Assembly (NCBI RefSeq): GCF_014641595.1
Contig: NZ_BMIA01000003.1
Location: 992,001 to 1,056,000 of the forward strand
Reading direction: 5' to 3'
Length of the DNA stretch: 64,000 bases
Source: Dyadobacter endophyticus
GTDB taxonomy: Bacteria; Bacteroidota; Bacteroidia; Cytophagales; Spirosomataceae
Shown here: piece after piece, positions 23,550 through 30,931 of the stretch
Position numbering within the stretch: the stretch's first letter is position 1
How the letters are laid out: every line of letters begins with the position of its first letter
The notes under the pieces: model-generated
The model's database searches: none
The model's input: only the letters and a program-made list of their open reading frames with translations
Told to the model about the DNA's origin: nothing
Position numbers and translations under genes: made by a program

Positions 23550-24809
23550 ATGACACCAACGACACCCTTTGACCGCATCGGATTGCCCAGGCACCTCGCC
23601 TGGGGCTATTTGGGTATTTTGATCTTCATGATGGGCGATGGCGTGGAGCAAGGCTGGCTCAGCCCCTATCTCCTCGACCGCGGGATGACCATCCAGCAGT
23701 CTGCCTCGCTATTCACCGTTTACGGCATTACCATCGCCATTTCGTCGTGGTTTTCAGGCGTGCTCGCCGAAGGGTACGGGCCACGCAAGGCCATGCTGAT
23801 GGGTATTTTGCTGTACATCCTCGGCACGGTGGGTTTTGTGGGACTGGGCATGAAATCGCTGAATTTCCCCGTCATGCTGCTCACCTATGCGGTCCGAGGG
23901 TTCGGGTATCCGTTGTTTGCGTATTCGTTTCTTGTGTGGATCACCTATCGCACACCTGAGAATGCGCTGGGGCGGGCGGTAGGCTGGTTCTGGTTTGTGT
24001 TTACCGGCGGGCTCAATGTATTCGGCGCCTATTATTCGAGCTGGGCCATCGAGCGCATTGGTTACCAGAACACCCTTTGGAGCTCGATATTCTGGGTTTC
24101 CGTCGGGGCGTTTCTTGCATTGGTTTTAAACAAAGATCAATTCCACTCCACTGGTGAAGCTGCCGGAAAGGCCAAAGAACTTCTGAAAGGCTTCACGATT
24201 ATCCGTGAAGAGCCCAAAGTGCTCATAGGCGGCATCGTACGGATCATCAACACGACGGCCCAGTTTGCATTCCCGGTGTTCATGCCTACCTATATGGCTG
24301 CTCATGGGCTGTCGACGCAGGAATGGCTGTGGATATGGGGGACCATTTTTACCAGTAATATCATTTTCAACCTCATTTTCGGGTTCGTAGGCGACCGGCT
24401 GGGCTGGCAGAACACCATTATGTGGTTCGGAGGGTTCGGTTGTGGCGTGAGCACGTTGCTTTTTTACTATTCACCGGCGCTTTTCGACGGCAACTTCTGG
24501 CTCATCCTCATCCCGGGCATTCTATGGGGCGGATTACTCGCCGGATATGTACCATTATCGGCATTGGTACCGTCGTTGGTCAAAGAAGAAAAAGGTGCTG
24601 CCATGGCCATCCTGAACCTCGGTGCAGGCCTCCCGGTATTCATCGGCCCCGCCATCGTAGGACTCTTCATCGGCTCTATCGGCAGCGAAGGCGTGGCCTG
24701 GACATTGGCAATTTTGTACTTCATCAGCGCCGTACTGACGCGGTTTATAACGCTGCCGCAGAAGAGTAGCGTTGGGGAGAAGCATTTGATAGTTAATGAC
24801 AACAATTGA
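23550..24809 (+). CDS. MFS permease of the polyol (RbtT/DalT/CsbX) type
   Basis: A 419-residue permease with twelve hydrophobic segments. The start FDRIGLPRHLAWGYLGILIF followed by MGDGVEQGWLSPYLLDRGM is the hallmark of the ribitol/arabinitol permease family, as are AEGYGPRKAMLMG (loop 2-3) and RGFGYPLFAYSFLVWI. Family members bring in ribitol, D-arabinitol or related polyols by proton symport. It is the first gene of a six-gene run and is divergent from a DeoR regulator. The last codons are built from a 10-bp TGACA repeat that crosses the stop. The precise polyol is not determinable from sequence. Confidence 0.88.
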   Translation: MTPTTPFDRIGLPRHLAWGYLGILIFMMGDGVEQGWLSPYLLDRGMTIQQSASLFTVYGITIAISSWFSGVLAEGYGPRKAMLMGILLYILGTVGFVGLGMKSLNFPVMLLTYAVRGFGYPLFAYSFLVWITYRTPENALGRAVGWFWFVFTGGLNVFGAYYSSWAIERIGYQNTLWSSIFWVSVGAFLALVLNKDQFHSTGEAAGKAKELLKGFTIIREEPKVLIGGIVRIINTTAQFAFPVFMPTYMAAHGLSTQEWLWIWGTIFTSNIIFNLIFGFVGDRLGWQNTIMWFGGFGCGVSTLLFYYSPALFDGNFWLILIPGILWGGLLAGYVPLSALVPSLVKEEKGAAMAILNLGAGLPVFIGPAIVGLFIGSIGSEGVAWTLAILYFISAVLTRFITLPQKSSVGEKHLIVNDNN

Positions 24810-24821
24810 CACAATTTGACC
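24797..24821. repeat. Short TGACA repeat with 10-bp period
   Basis: TGACA at 24797, TGACA at 24807 and TGACC at 24817, exactly 10 bases apart. This is the same unit and period as the right arm of the array at 15433-15557. It overlaps the permease stop codon, so it supplies the C-terminal Asn-Asp-Asn-Asn. Confidence 0.55.
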
Positions 24822-24833
24822 GCCGACACCATT

Positions 24834-25838
24834 ATGAAAATCCTAATCACCGCCCCCTACCACGACAAGGCGCAGCAGGCATTAAAAGAACAATTCGAAG
24901 AGATCATCTATCAGCCATGGAAATTGCAGGAGCGCGCTTACAACGAGGGCGAGCTCATTGCATTATTGACAGAAACCGGGGCAGATGCCCTCATTACCGA
25001 ACACGACCACGTGACCTCGGCTGTGATCGAAGCATTCCCCGGTTTACAGTTTATCGGCGTCTGCCGGGGGACGCCTTCCAATGTGGCAGTAGCCACCGCC
25101 ACGGCCAAAGGCATCCCGGTTTTTAACACCCCCGCGCGCAATGCGCAGGCGGTGGCGGAAATGTTCATTGCCAACCTCATCAACCTCCTGCGCAACACGC
25201 TCGAAGGCATTGCGTGGCTGGAAGGGGAGCAATGGGAGGCCGGGGCGCACACTTCCTATTTACAATTTAAGGGGAATGAAATCGCGGGAAAAACGATCGG
25301 AATGGTCGGTTTTGGGGCTGTGGGGCAGACTATCGCCAATCTTGTAAAGCATTTTCCGGCCGAAATTCTCTATTATGATCCCTTTTACACCTCGGAGGAT
25401 CCGGATTTTAAAAAGGTGAGCCTGGAAGACGTTTTCCGCCTCAGCGATGTAGTATCCATTCATTTACCGGTAAATAAAGAAACCGAGGGTATGGTTGGCA
25501 AGGAACTGATCGGGCTGATGAAAAAAGATGCCGTTTTCGTAAATACGGCCCGCGCGGTGGTCGTCAAGCGGGAAGCACTGCTTTCAGCCATCGAAAACAA
25601 CAAGATTCGCGGGGCTATCCTCGATGTTTTTGACCACGAACCACCTGATGAACTGGATTATCGCCTCATCCATCACAAAAATGTACTAGCCACGCCGCAC
25701 ATTGCCGGGGCTACTTTTGAAGTGGAAGATCACCATGCCGACATTATGAACAAGGCCCTGCGTGACTTTTACCTAACAGGCAACCGCGCCATCCGCCAAT
25801 TGGTGAACCGCGAAGTATTGTCTGTCAGAACCCATTAA
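24834..25838 (+). CDS. NAD-dependent D-2-hydroxyacid dehydrogenase
   Basis: About 334 residues from the ATG at 24834. The cofactor motif is GMVGFGAVGQ (about 148-157) after GNEIAGKT. Catalytic elements follow the family order: NTARAVVVKREAL (Arg), LDVFDHEPPDE (Glu) and ATPHIAGATFE (His). The N-terminal substrate half has FIGVCRGTPSNVAVATATAKGIPV. This is the PdxB/SerA/CtBP type of fold. In the cluster it probably oxidises or reduces an intermediate of polyol or sugar-acid breakdown. It starts 24 bases after the permease and ends 10 bases before the first kinase, so co-transcription is nearly certain. Confidence 0.9.
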   Translation: MKILITAPYHDKAQQALKEQFEEIIYQPWKLQERAYNEGELIALLTETGADALITEHDHVTSAVIEAFPGLQFIGVCRGTPSNVAVATATAKGIPVFNTPARNAQAVAEMFIANLINLLRNTLEGIAWLEGEQWEAGAHTSYLQFKGNEIAGKTIGMVGFGAVGQTIANLVKHFPAEILYYDPFYTSEDPDFKKVSLEDVFRLSDVVSIHLPVNKETEGMVGKELIGLMKKDAVFVNTARAVVVKREALLSAIENNKIRGAILDVFDHEPPDELDYRLIHHKNVLATPHIAGATFEVEDHHADIMNKALRDFYLTGNRAIRQLVNREVLSVRTH

Positions 25839-25848
25839 CCCAAAAGCA

Positions 25849-27300
25849 ATGACATTGAAACAGGCTTACCTCGTGGCCGACATCGGCACCGGCAACGTGC
25901 GGGTCGCCATCGCCGACACCACCGGCGCTATTCTGGGCGTAGCGAGCGGCGATATGCAGTACGAAAAGGACATTCATTATCCCGAATCCATATTTTTCGA
26001 CCCCAATGCGCTTTGGCAACAGATTAAGAATCTGTCGTCGATAGCCTTGGCGCAGGCCGGACCGGTGACCATAGCAGCCATTACGGCCACCAGCCAGCGC
26101 GAGGGCATTGTAGCACTCCACAGTACCGGCCAGTCGCTCATAGGCATGCCGAATATCGACCATCGCGGCCGGGAGTGGGAGGACAATGCACCCGACAAGC
26201 ATGAAATTTACACGCTTACCGGCCGCTACCCCACTTCTCTTTTCTCTGCATTAAAACTCGTCGGTGTACGCGAACGCCGCCCGGACCTCTGGCAGCAGGT
26301 TGAAACGTTCGTCAGCATCAGTGACTGGGCGCAGTTCATGTTCGGCGGGGTGCAGGGCTACGAACATTCGCAAGCCTCTGAAACGCTGCTGTACGATGTC
26401 GCCAAAGGCGAATGGTCACCAAAACTTTGCGACATCTATCAGCTAGACAGTACGCTACTGCCGCCATTGGTGCGTTCAGGCTCGGTTTTGGGCAAAATAT
26501 TACCTGCAATTGCACAGGAACTCGGTATTTCAGAAACGGCGGATGTGGTAGTTGGCGGCTCGGACACGCAGCTCGCTATCATGAGCCTCGAACCGTCCGT
26601 TGAAGATATCGTGATCGTTTCAGGCACCACCACGCCTATTATTAAAATTGAAGATCACTACGTAACCGACGCCCAAGCCCGCACCTGGACCAACCGCCAT
26701 ACCGACAACACCAACTTCCTGCTCGAAGCTAACGCTGGCGTTACGGGGCTGAATTACCAGCGGTTAAAAGAAATTTTCTATCCCAATGAACCCTACGAAC
26801 TGATTGAAACAGAGGTAGCTGCCATTCGCGACACACATTGCGTAGGCGCGCTGGGCTCGTTGCTGGCCGGTGAAAAGTCGCCGCTCACACGTGGCGGGTT
26901 TATCTTCAACACACCCGTATCGCACCAGCTCAGCCGGGCGCATTTTGTGTGGGCCACACTTTGGGACATTGCGTGCAGCATTGCCGAAAACTACAACGTG
27001 CTCCGCGAAGTAGCGCACCATGAGCAGGGTTATGTCTGGATGTGCGGCGGAGGCGTGCAGAGCGGACTCCTAAGGCAGTTTATAGCCAATTTGTTGGGTG
27101 TAAAAGTGATGATACGCACCAACTATCGCCAGGCCTCGGTCTCGGGCGGGGTGGTGATTTGCAACAATGCACTAGGCATTCCAAACCATACCCCGGAGAC
27201 CTTGCAGGTTACAGAGCCCGATGGCAACAATATTCACCTGAAATGGCACAACGAATGGAAAAACGCACGAAATACATTAAAATCATTTACGCACCAATAA
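25849..27300 (+). CDS. FGGY-family carbohydrate kinase (LsrK-like)
   Basis: A 483-residue kinase with the two-domain FGGY architecture: ADIGTGNVRVAIAD (phosphate loop 1) at residues 10-23, VVVGGSDTQLAIMSL and VSGTTTPIIKI (second phosphate region), and WMCGGGVQSGLLRQFIANLLGV (adenosine region). The stretch SQREGIVALHSTGQSLIGMPNIDHRG resembles the autoinducer-2 kinase LsrK more than xylulokinase, but the neighbours are not lsr genes. It probably phosphorylates a linear polyol, ketose or small hydroxyketone made in this pathway. Another FGGY kinase follows, so two different substrates or successive steps are implied. Confidence 0.85.
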   Translation: MTLKQAYLVADIGTGNVRVAIADTTGAILGVASGDMQYEKDIHYPESIFFDPNALWQQIKNLSSIALAQAGPVTIAAITATSQREGIVALHSTGQSLIGMPNIDHRGREWEDNAPDKHEIYTLTGRYPTSLFSALKLVGVRERRPDLWQQVETFVSISDWAQFMFGGVQGYEHSQASETLLYDVAKGEWSPKLCDIYQLDSTLLPPLVRSGSVLGKILPAIAQELGISETADVVVGGSDTQLAIMSLEPSVEDIVIVSGTTTPIIKIEDHYVTDAQARTWTNRHTDNTNFLLEANAGVTGLNYQRLKEIFYPNEPYELIETEVAAIRDTHCVGALGSLLAGEKSPLTRGGFIFNTPVSHQLSRAHFVWATLWDIACSIAENYNVLREVAHHEQGYVWMCGGGVQSGLLRQFIANLLGVKVMIRTNYRQASVSGGVVICNNALGIPNHTPETLQVTEPDGNNIHLKWHNEWKNARNTLKSFTHQ

Positions 27301-27394
27301 TTCCACCCGACACAAACGCACCTTCATATTTGTCGGCGCCGCGACTGTCGATACCTCGCAATAATTTATTGTTAATCGAAAATTGAACAATTAA

Positions 27395-28852
27395 ATGCAT
27401 TCATATTTCATTGGAATCGATGTCGGGACGCAGGGTGTGCGGGTGGTGTTGCTCGATGAAACAGGTGGAACGGTCGGCAGTAGCGAGAAAATCTTTCCGC
27501 TCACGGCACATTCGCGCGAGGAGCAATCGCCGGCTTTGTGGTGGGAATCGGCGTTCGAATGCCTGCAAAACCTGCTCGTCTGCGTTCGGGGAAGCGTTGA
27601 TTTAAATGCCGTCAAAGCGATTTCGGTCACCTCCACGTCCGGCACGGTGATCCCGCTCGGCGAACATAACGAACCGCTGCACAATGCACTGATGTACTCC
27701 GATACCCGCCCTGCGGCCGAAGGGAAATATTGCCGGGAAACGGCGGAGCGGCTCCACCCGGACGGCTACACGGGTTTTAATGCGTCCAGTGGTCTATCCA
27801 AAATGGTGTGGTATTCCGACCATTTCACCGAAAAAGCGGCGCGGCTCAAGACCTGGATCCATGCAACCGATTTTATCATCGGCAAACTCTGCGGCGATTT
27901 TTCAATAACAGACTATACCAATGCATTGAAGTCCGGCTTCGACGTCGGCACAGGCGAATGGCCTTCCTACTTGACGGAACATTTACCCTTGCGAAAAGAA
28001 TGGCTGCAAAGCGTAGTCCCTTCCGGCACTGCAATAGGTACATTGCTGCCCGGTTTATCGCAAAGATTAGGAATCAACGCCATAGAGGTAATAGCAGGCA
28101 TGACCGACGGTTGTGCTTCGCAAGTCGCTTCGGGCGCGGTACAGCCAGGAGATTGGAATACCACTATCGGCACCACGCTCGTGGTAAAAGGCGTAACGAC
28201 ACGGGAAATCCGAGACCCGGAAGGCCGCGTTTACAGCCATCGCCATCCCGAAGGTTACTGGATGCCCGGTGGCGCGGGTAATATCGGTGCCGACTGGGTT
28301 TCAGCGGGTTTTACCGATAGTCTCGAATTGCTGAATAAGGCGGCAGCAACACTCATTCCCACCGGACTGATCGCTTATCCGTTGTTGCAGCAGGGCGAAC
28401 GTTTCCCCTTCATCGCACCGCACGCACGGGGTTTCACGCCTGAAAATGCAAGCCAGGAGGCTATTTTTACCGCCAACATGGAGGGAGTCGCATTCGTCGA
28501 GCGCTATGCCTATGAAGTAATCGAGAACCTGTCGGGCGAAAAAGTGAAAGCGGTGTACACCGCGGGAGGCGGGAGCAACAGCGATGTTTGGCTCACGATC
28601 CGCGCCAATGTACTCAACAAGCCCGTTCACAAATGCGGCAATGTGACCGGTGCCGCCGGGGCTGCGATCGTCGCGGCGGCGGGTTCGCATTTTGGGACGC
28701 TCACGCAGGCTGCACGCGCGATGACGCGCATTGAAAAAACCATCCAACCGGAACCAGCCCTGACCGAAGCTTACGAGCAGCAATACCAGGTTTTTATCCA
28801 AACTTTAACTCAAAAAGGTTTCATACCAGGCCCCGTGCCCATCATCCATTGA
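27395..28852 (+). CDS. Second FGGY-family carbohydrate kinase
   Basis: A 485-residue kinase, distinct in sequence from the one upstream. Loop 1 is GIDVGTQGVRVVLLDE (residues 8-23). The substrate region has SVTSTSGTVIPL and MYSDTRPAAEG, then GMTDGCASQVASGAVQPGDW and TTIGTTLVVKGV, and the adenosine region YTAGGGSNSDVW. The GxTDGxxxxxASGA block recalls the D-ribulokinase/xylulokinase side of the family. A 94-base gap precedes it, the longest in the operon; no terminator is visible in it. The stop and the next start are two bases apart. Substrate unknown; a pentulose is the first guess. Confidence 0.85.
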   Translation: MHSYFIGIDVGTQGVRVVLLDETGGTVGSSEKIFPLTAHSREEQSPALWWESAFECLQNLLVCVRGSVDLNAVKAISVTSTSGTVIPLGEHNEPLHNALMYSDTRPAAEGKYCRETAERLHPDGYTGFNASSGLSKMVWYSDHFTEKAARLKTWIHATDFIIGKLCGDFSITDYTNALKSGFDVGTGEWPSYLTEHLPLRKEWLQSVVPSGTAIGTLLPGLSQRLGINAIEVIAGMTDGCASQVASGAVQPGDWNTTIGTTLVVKGVTTREIRDPEGRVYSHRHPEGYWMPGGAGNIGADWVSAGFTDSLELLNKAAATLIPTGLIAYPLLQQGERFPFIAPHARGFTPENASQEAIFTANMEGVAFVERYAYEVIENLSGEKVKAVYTAGGGSNSDVWLTIRANVLNKPVHKCGNVTGAAGAAIVAAAGSHFGTLTQAARAMTRIEKTIQPEPALTEAYEQQYQVFIQTLTQKGFIPGPVPIIH

Positions 28853-28854
28853 CC

Positions 28855-29457
28855 ATGCTTCACGTGTATCTGCTCCGTCACGGAGAAACTTTCTGGAACG
28901 CCGACGGCAACCGCTACTGCGGCGCTACTGACATCGGATTAACCGAAAAAGGCCTTCAACAAGCACATTTGGCCGCCTCATTGCTGAAAGACATTCATTT
29001 CGACGCCGTGTATACTTCGCCCCTGCAACGCGCGCACCACACCGCCACGATTGCTTCGGGTAACTATCCCGGCATCACCGTCGACCAGCGATTGATCGAG
29101 GCTTCGTTCGGAGAATGGGAGGGAAAAACGCGAGCGGAGTTTATAGCCGAAAACCCCGCGCTCTGGGACGCGTGGGCGCAAGAGCCCGACTACGCACGTG
29201 CGGGCGGTACGGGCGAGACGGCCGTCGAGATTGTGACGCGTATGGATGATTTTTTCAATGATATTTCAACAAAACATCCCAACGGCACGGTGCTGGTGGT
29301 TGCGCATAATGCCGTAAACCGGTTTTACATGGCCTGGAAACTGGGTATGCCGCTAAAAAATTACCGGCAGATCGTCCAGGAGAACTCTTCGGTGACATTA
29401 TTCAGCCTCGACGGGCAGGGCGAATTCAGTCTTTTGAAACTCAATTGCCGCTCTTAA
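28855..29457 (+). CDS. Histidine phosphatase (phosphoglycerate mutase-like)
   Basis: About 200 residues from the ATG at 28855. The catalytic LLRHGETFWN (His at about residue 8) is followed by CGATDIGLTEKGLQQA, YTSPLQRAHHTA, the acid region ASFGEWEG and the second His in VVAHNAVNRF. Members dephosphorylate sugar phosphates or small phosphoesters (CobC/YbiV-like) rather than act as mutases when unaccompanied by the mutase insert, as here. In this operon it could remove phosphate from a kinase product or detoxify a side product. The downstream gene overlaps in another frame only by its long ORF; its real start is 14 bases after this stop. Confidence 0.87.
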   Translation: MLHVYLLRHGETFWNADGNRYCGATDIGLTEKGLQQAHLAASLLKDIHFDAVYTSPLQRAHHTATIASGNYPGITVDQRLIEASFGEWEGKTRAEFIAENPALWDAWAQEPDYARAGGTGETAVEIVTRMDDFFNDISTKHPNGTVLVVAHNAVNRFYMAWKLGMPLKNYRQIVQENSSVTLFSLDGQGEFSLLKLNCRS

Positions 29458-29471
29458 TTTTTGCTATTATT

Positions 29472-30410
29472 ATGAAAAACAAATTCCTTAACCCATTTGT
29501 ACTAGCCGCGCTGCTTGCAATGGGAAACCATATTTCCAGCCATGCGCAGAACAAACTAAACGTTCTGAAAATCAAGACTGCGAAAGACCTGCACGCCTAT
29601 TTTCAATTCACCGGCAACGACCCGATCCTCATCACCGGCCACCGCGGCGGCATGGTAAAAGGCTTCCCCGAAAACTCCATCGCCACTTTTGAAAATACAT
29701 TGAAACACACCCCGGCATTCTTCGAAATCGATCCGCGGCTGACGAAGGATAGCGTGATGGTACTCATGCACGACGCCACACTCGACCGGACGACGACCGG
29801 CACGGGCAAGCTGTCGGATTACACTTATGAAGAACTCAAAAAATTTCGCCTGAAAGACGCCGAAGGCAACGTTACCGACTTCCCGATCCCGACGCTATCC
29901 GAGGTCATCGAATGGGCGCGTGGAAAAACCGTCCTCAACCTCGACCACAAGGATGTTCCCCTTGCGATGACGGCAGCATTGATCCGAAAGCACAAAGCAG
30001 ATGCATTCGTGATGCTTACCGTCCACAGCGCCGCGGAAATGACCTATTATTTATCCCAAAACAAAAACCACACCTTCTCCGCATTCGTCCGGAATATGAA
30101 GGAATATGCGGATTACGAAAAGGCCGGGGTACCCTTCAACCAGATGATCGCCTACATTGGCCCGCACGTCAAGCCCGAAAACAAGGAATTGTATGCATTA
30201 CTGAACAAAAAAGGCACCATGTGCATGATCTCGGCTGCATCGTCCTACGACAAACTCAAAACCCCCGAAGAGCGCAAAGCCGCCTACCTTGCCATTGCGA
30301 AAGATGGCGCCTCCATTCTCGAATCGGATTTACCAATCGAGGCCGCGGAAGCGGTAAAGGAATACGCCCAGAAGGAAAGCCCTAAGCAGCGGTTTTTTGG
30401 TAAGAGATAG
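29472..30410 (+). CDS. Secreted glycerophosphodiester phosphodiesterase
   Basis: About 312 residues from the ATG at 29472. An earlier ATG (29445) overlaps the phosphatase gene and gives a poor N-terminus, whereas MKNKFLNPFVLAALLAMGN starts a signal peptide ending SHAQ. The catalytic motif is TGHRGGMVKGFPENS, then FFEIDPRLTKDSVMVLMHDATLDRTTTGTG with Glu, Asp and His of the metal site, and LNLDHKD. It releases glycerol-3-phosphate (or a polyol phosphate) from diesters in the periplasm. As the last gene of the run it may supply the polyol that the permease imports. A strong terminator follows. Confidence 0.9.
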   Translation: MKNKFLNPFVLAALLAMGNHISSHAQNKLNVLKIKTAKDLHAYFQFTGNDPILITGHRGGMVKGFPENSIATFENTLKHTPAFFEIDPRLTKDSVMVLMHDATLDRTTTGTGKLSDYTYEELKKFRLKDAEGNVTDFPIPTLSEVIEWARGKTVLNLDHKDVPLAMTAALIRKHKADAFVMLTVHSAAEMTYYLSQNKNHTFSAFVRNMKEYADYEKAGVPFNQMIAYIGPHVKPENKELYALLNKKGTMCMISAASSYDKLKTPEERKAAYLAIAKDGASILESDLPIEAAEAVKEYAQKESPKQRFFGKR

Positions 30411-30428
30411 CGCGGTTTCGCCCTATGG

Positions 30429-30478
30429 TCCCTGTGCAAAGCCGGACGAATCCTGTCCGCTTTTGAACAGGGATTTTT
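30429..30478 (+). terminator. Terminator of the polyol-type operon
   Basis: A long stem beginning TCCCTGT and closing ACAGGGA, with an inner CGGAC/GTCCG stem and few mismatches, followed by TTTTT. It begins 19 bases after the phosphodiesterase stop and marks the operon end. Confidence 0.85.
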
Positions 30479-30574
30479 CGTTAAACACGCACAATTTCAA
30501 CGCAAATACAGTTTTCATCATCTGGCAAGATATTTTACATACAGAAATAGATATAATAACTACGGACACATTCT

Positions 30575-30928
30575 ATGAGACGAAGCGATCTGGGTGAATT
30601 TGAAGAAATCGTACTGCTGGCAGTGGCTGCACTGGCGCCGGGCGCCTACTCGGTGAGCATTGCGGAAGAGCTCGAAAGTGAAACCGGGCAAACCGTGAGC
30701 ACCGGTGCCGTACATGCCGCACTTCAACGGCTGGAACAGAAAGGTTACCTGAACTCGCACCTCGGCGAGGCCACGCAGGAACGCGGCGGAAGACGCAAAC
30801 GGCTGTTTGCCGTTACAGCTTACGGCGGCAAGATCCTGCACGAAGCCCGTTCCGTGCGGAACAGCCTCTGGAACCGCATTACGCCTGCCGAATTATCAAA
30901 AATGGGCCTCGATTTTTCAAACAGCTGA
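30575..30928 (+). CDS. PadR-family transcriptional regulator
   Basis: A 117-residue winged-helix protein. LGEFEEIVLLAVAAL, the wing helix VSTGAVHAALQRLEQKGYL and the strand pair GRRKRLFAVTAYGGKIL are typical of PadR-like repressors. It lies three bases before a large permease gene that opens with the domain always paired with such regulators in Bacteroidota, so it very probably controls that permease. The ligand is unknown. No distinct operator was identified in the 100 bases upstream. Confidence 0.9.
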   Translation: MRRSDLGEFEEIVLLAVAALAPGAYSVSIAEELESETGQTVSTGAVHAALQRLEQKGYLNSHLGEATQERGGRRKRLFAVTAYGGKILHEARSVRNSLWNRITPAELSKMGLDFSNS

Positions 30929-30931
30929 ACC

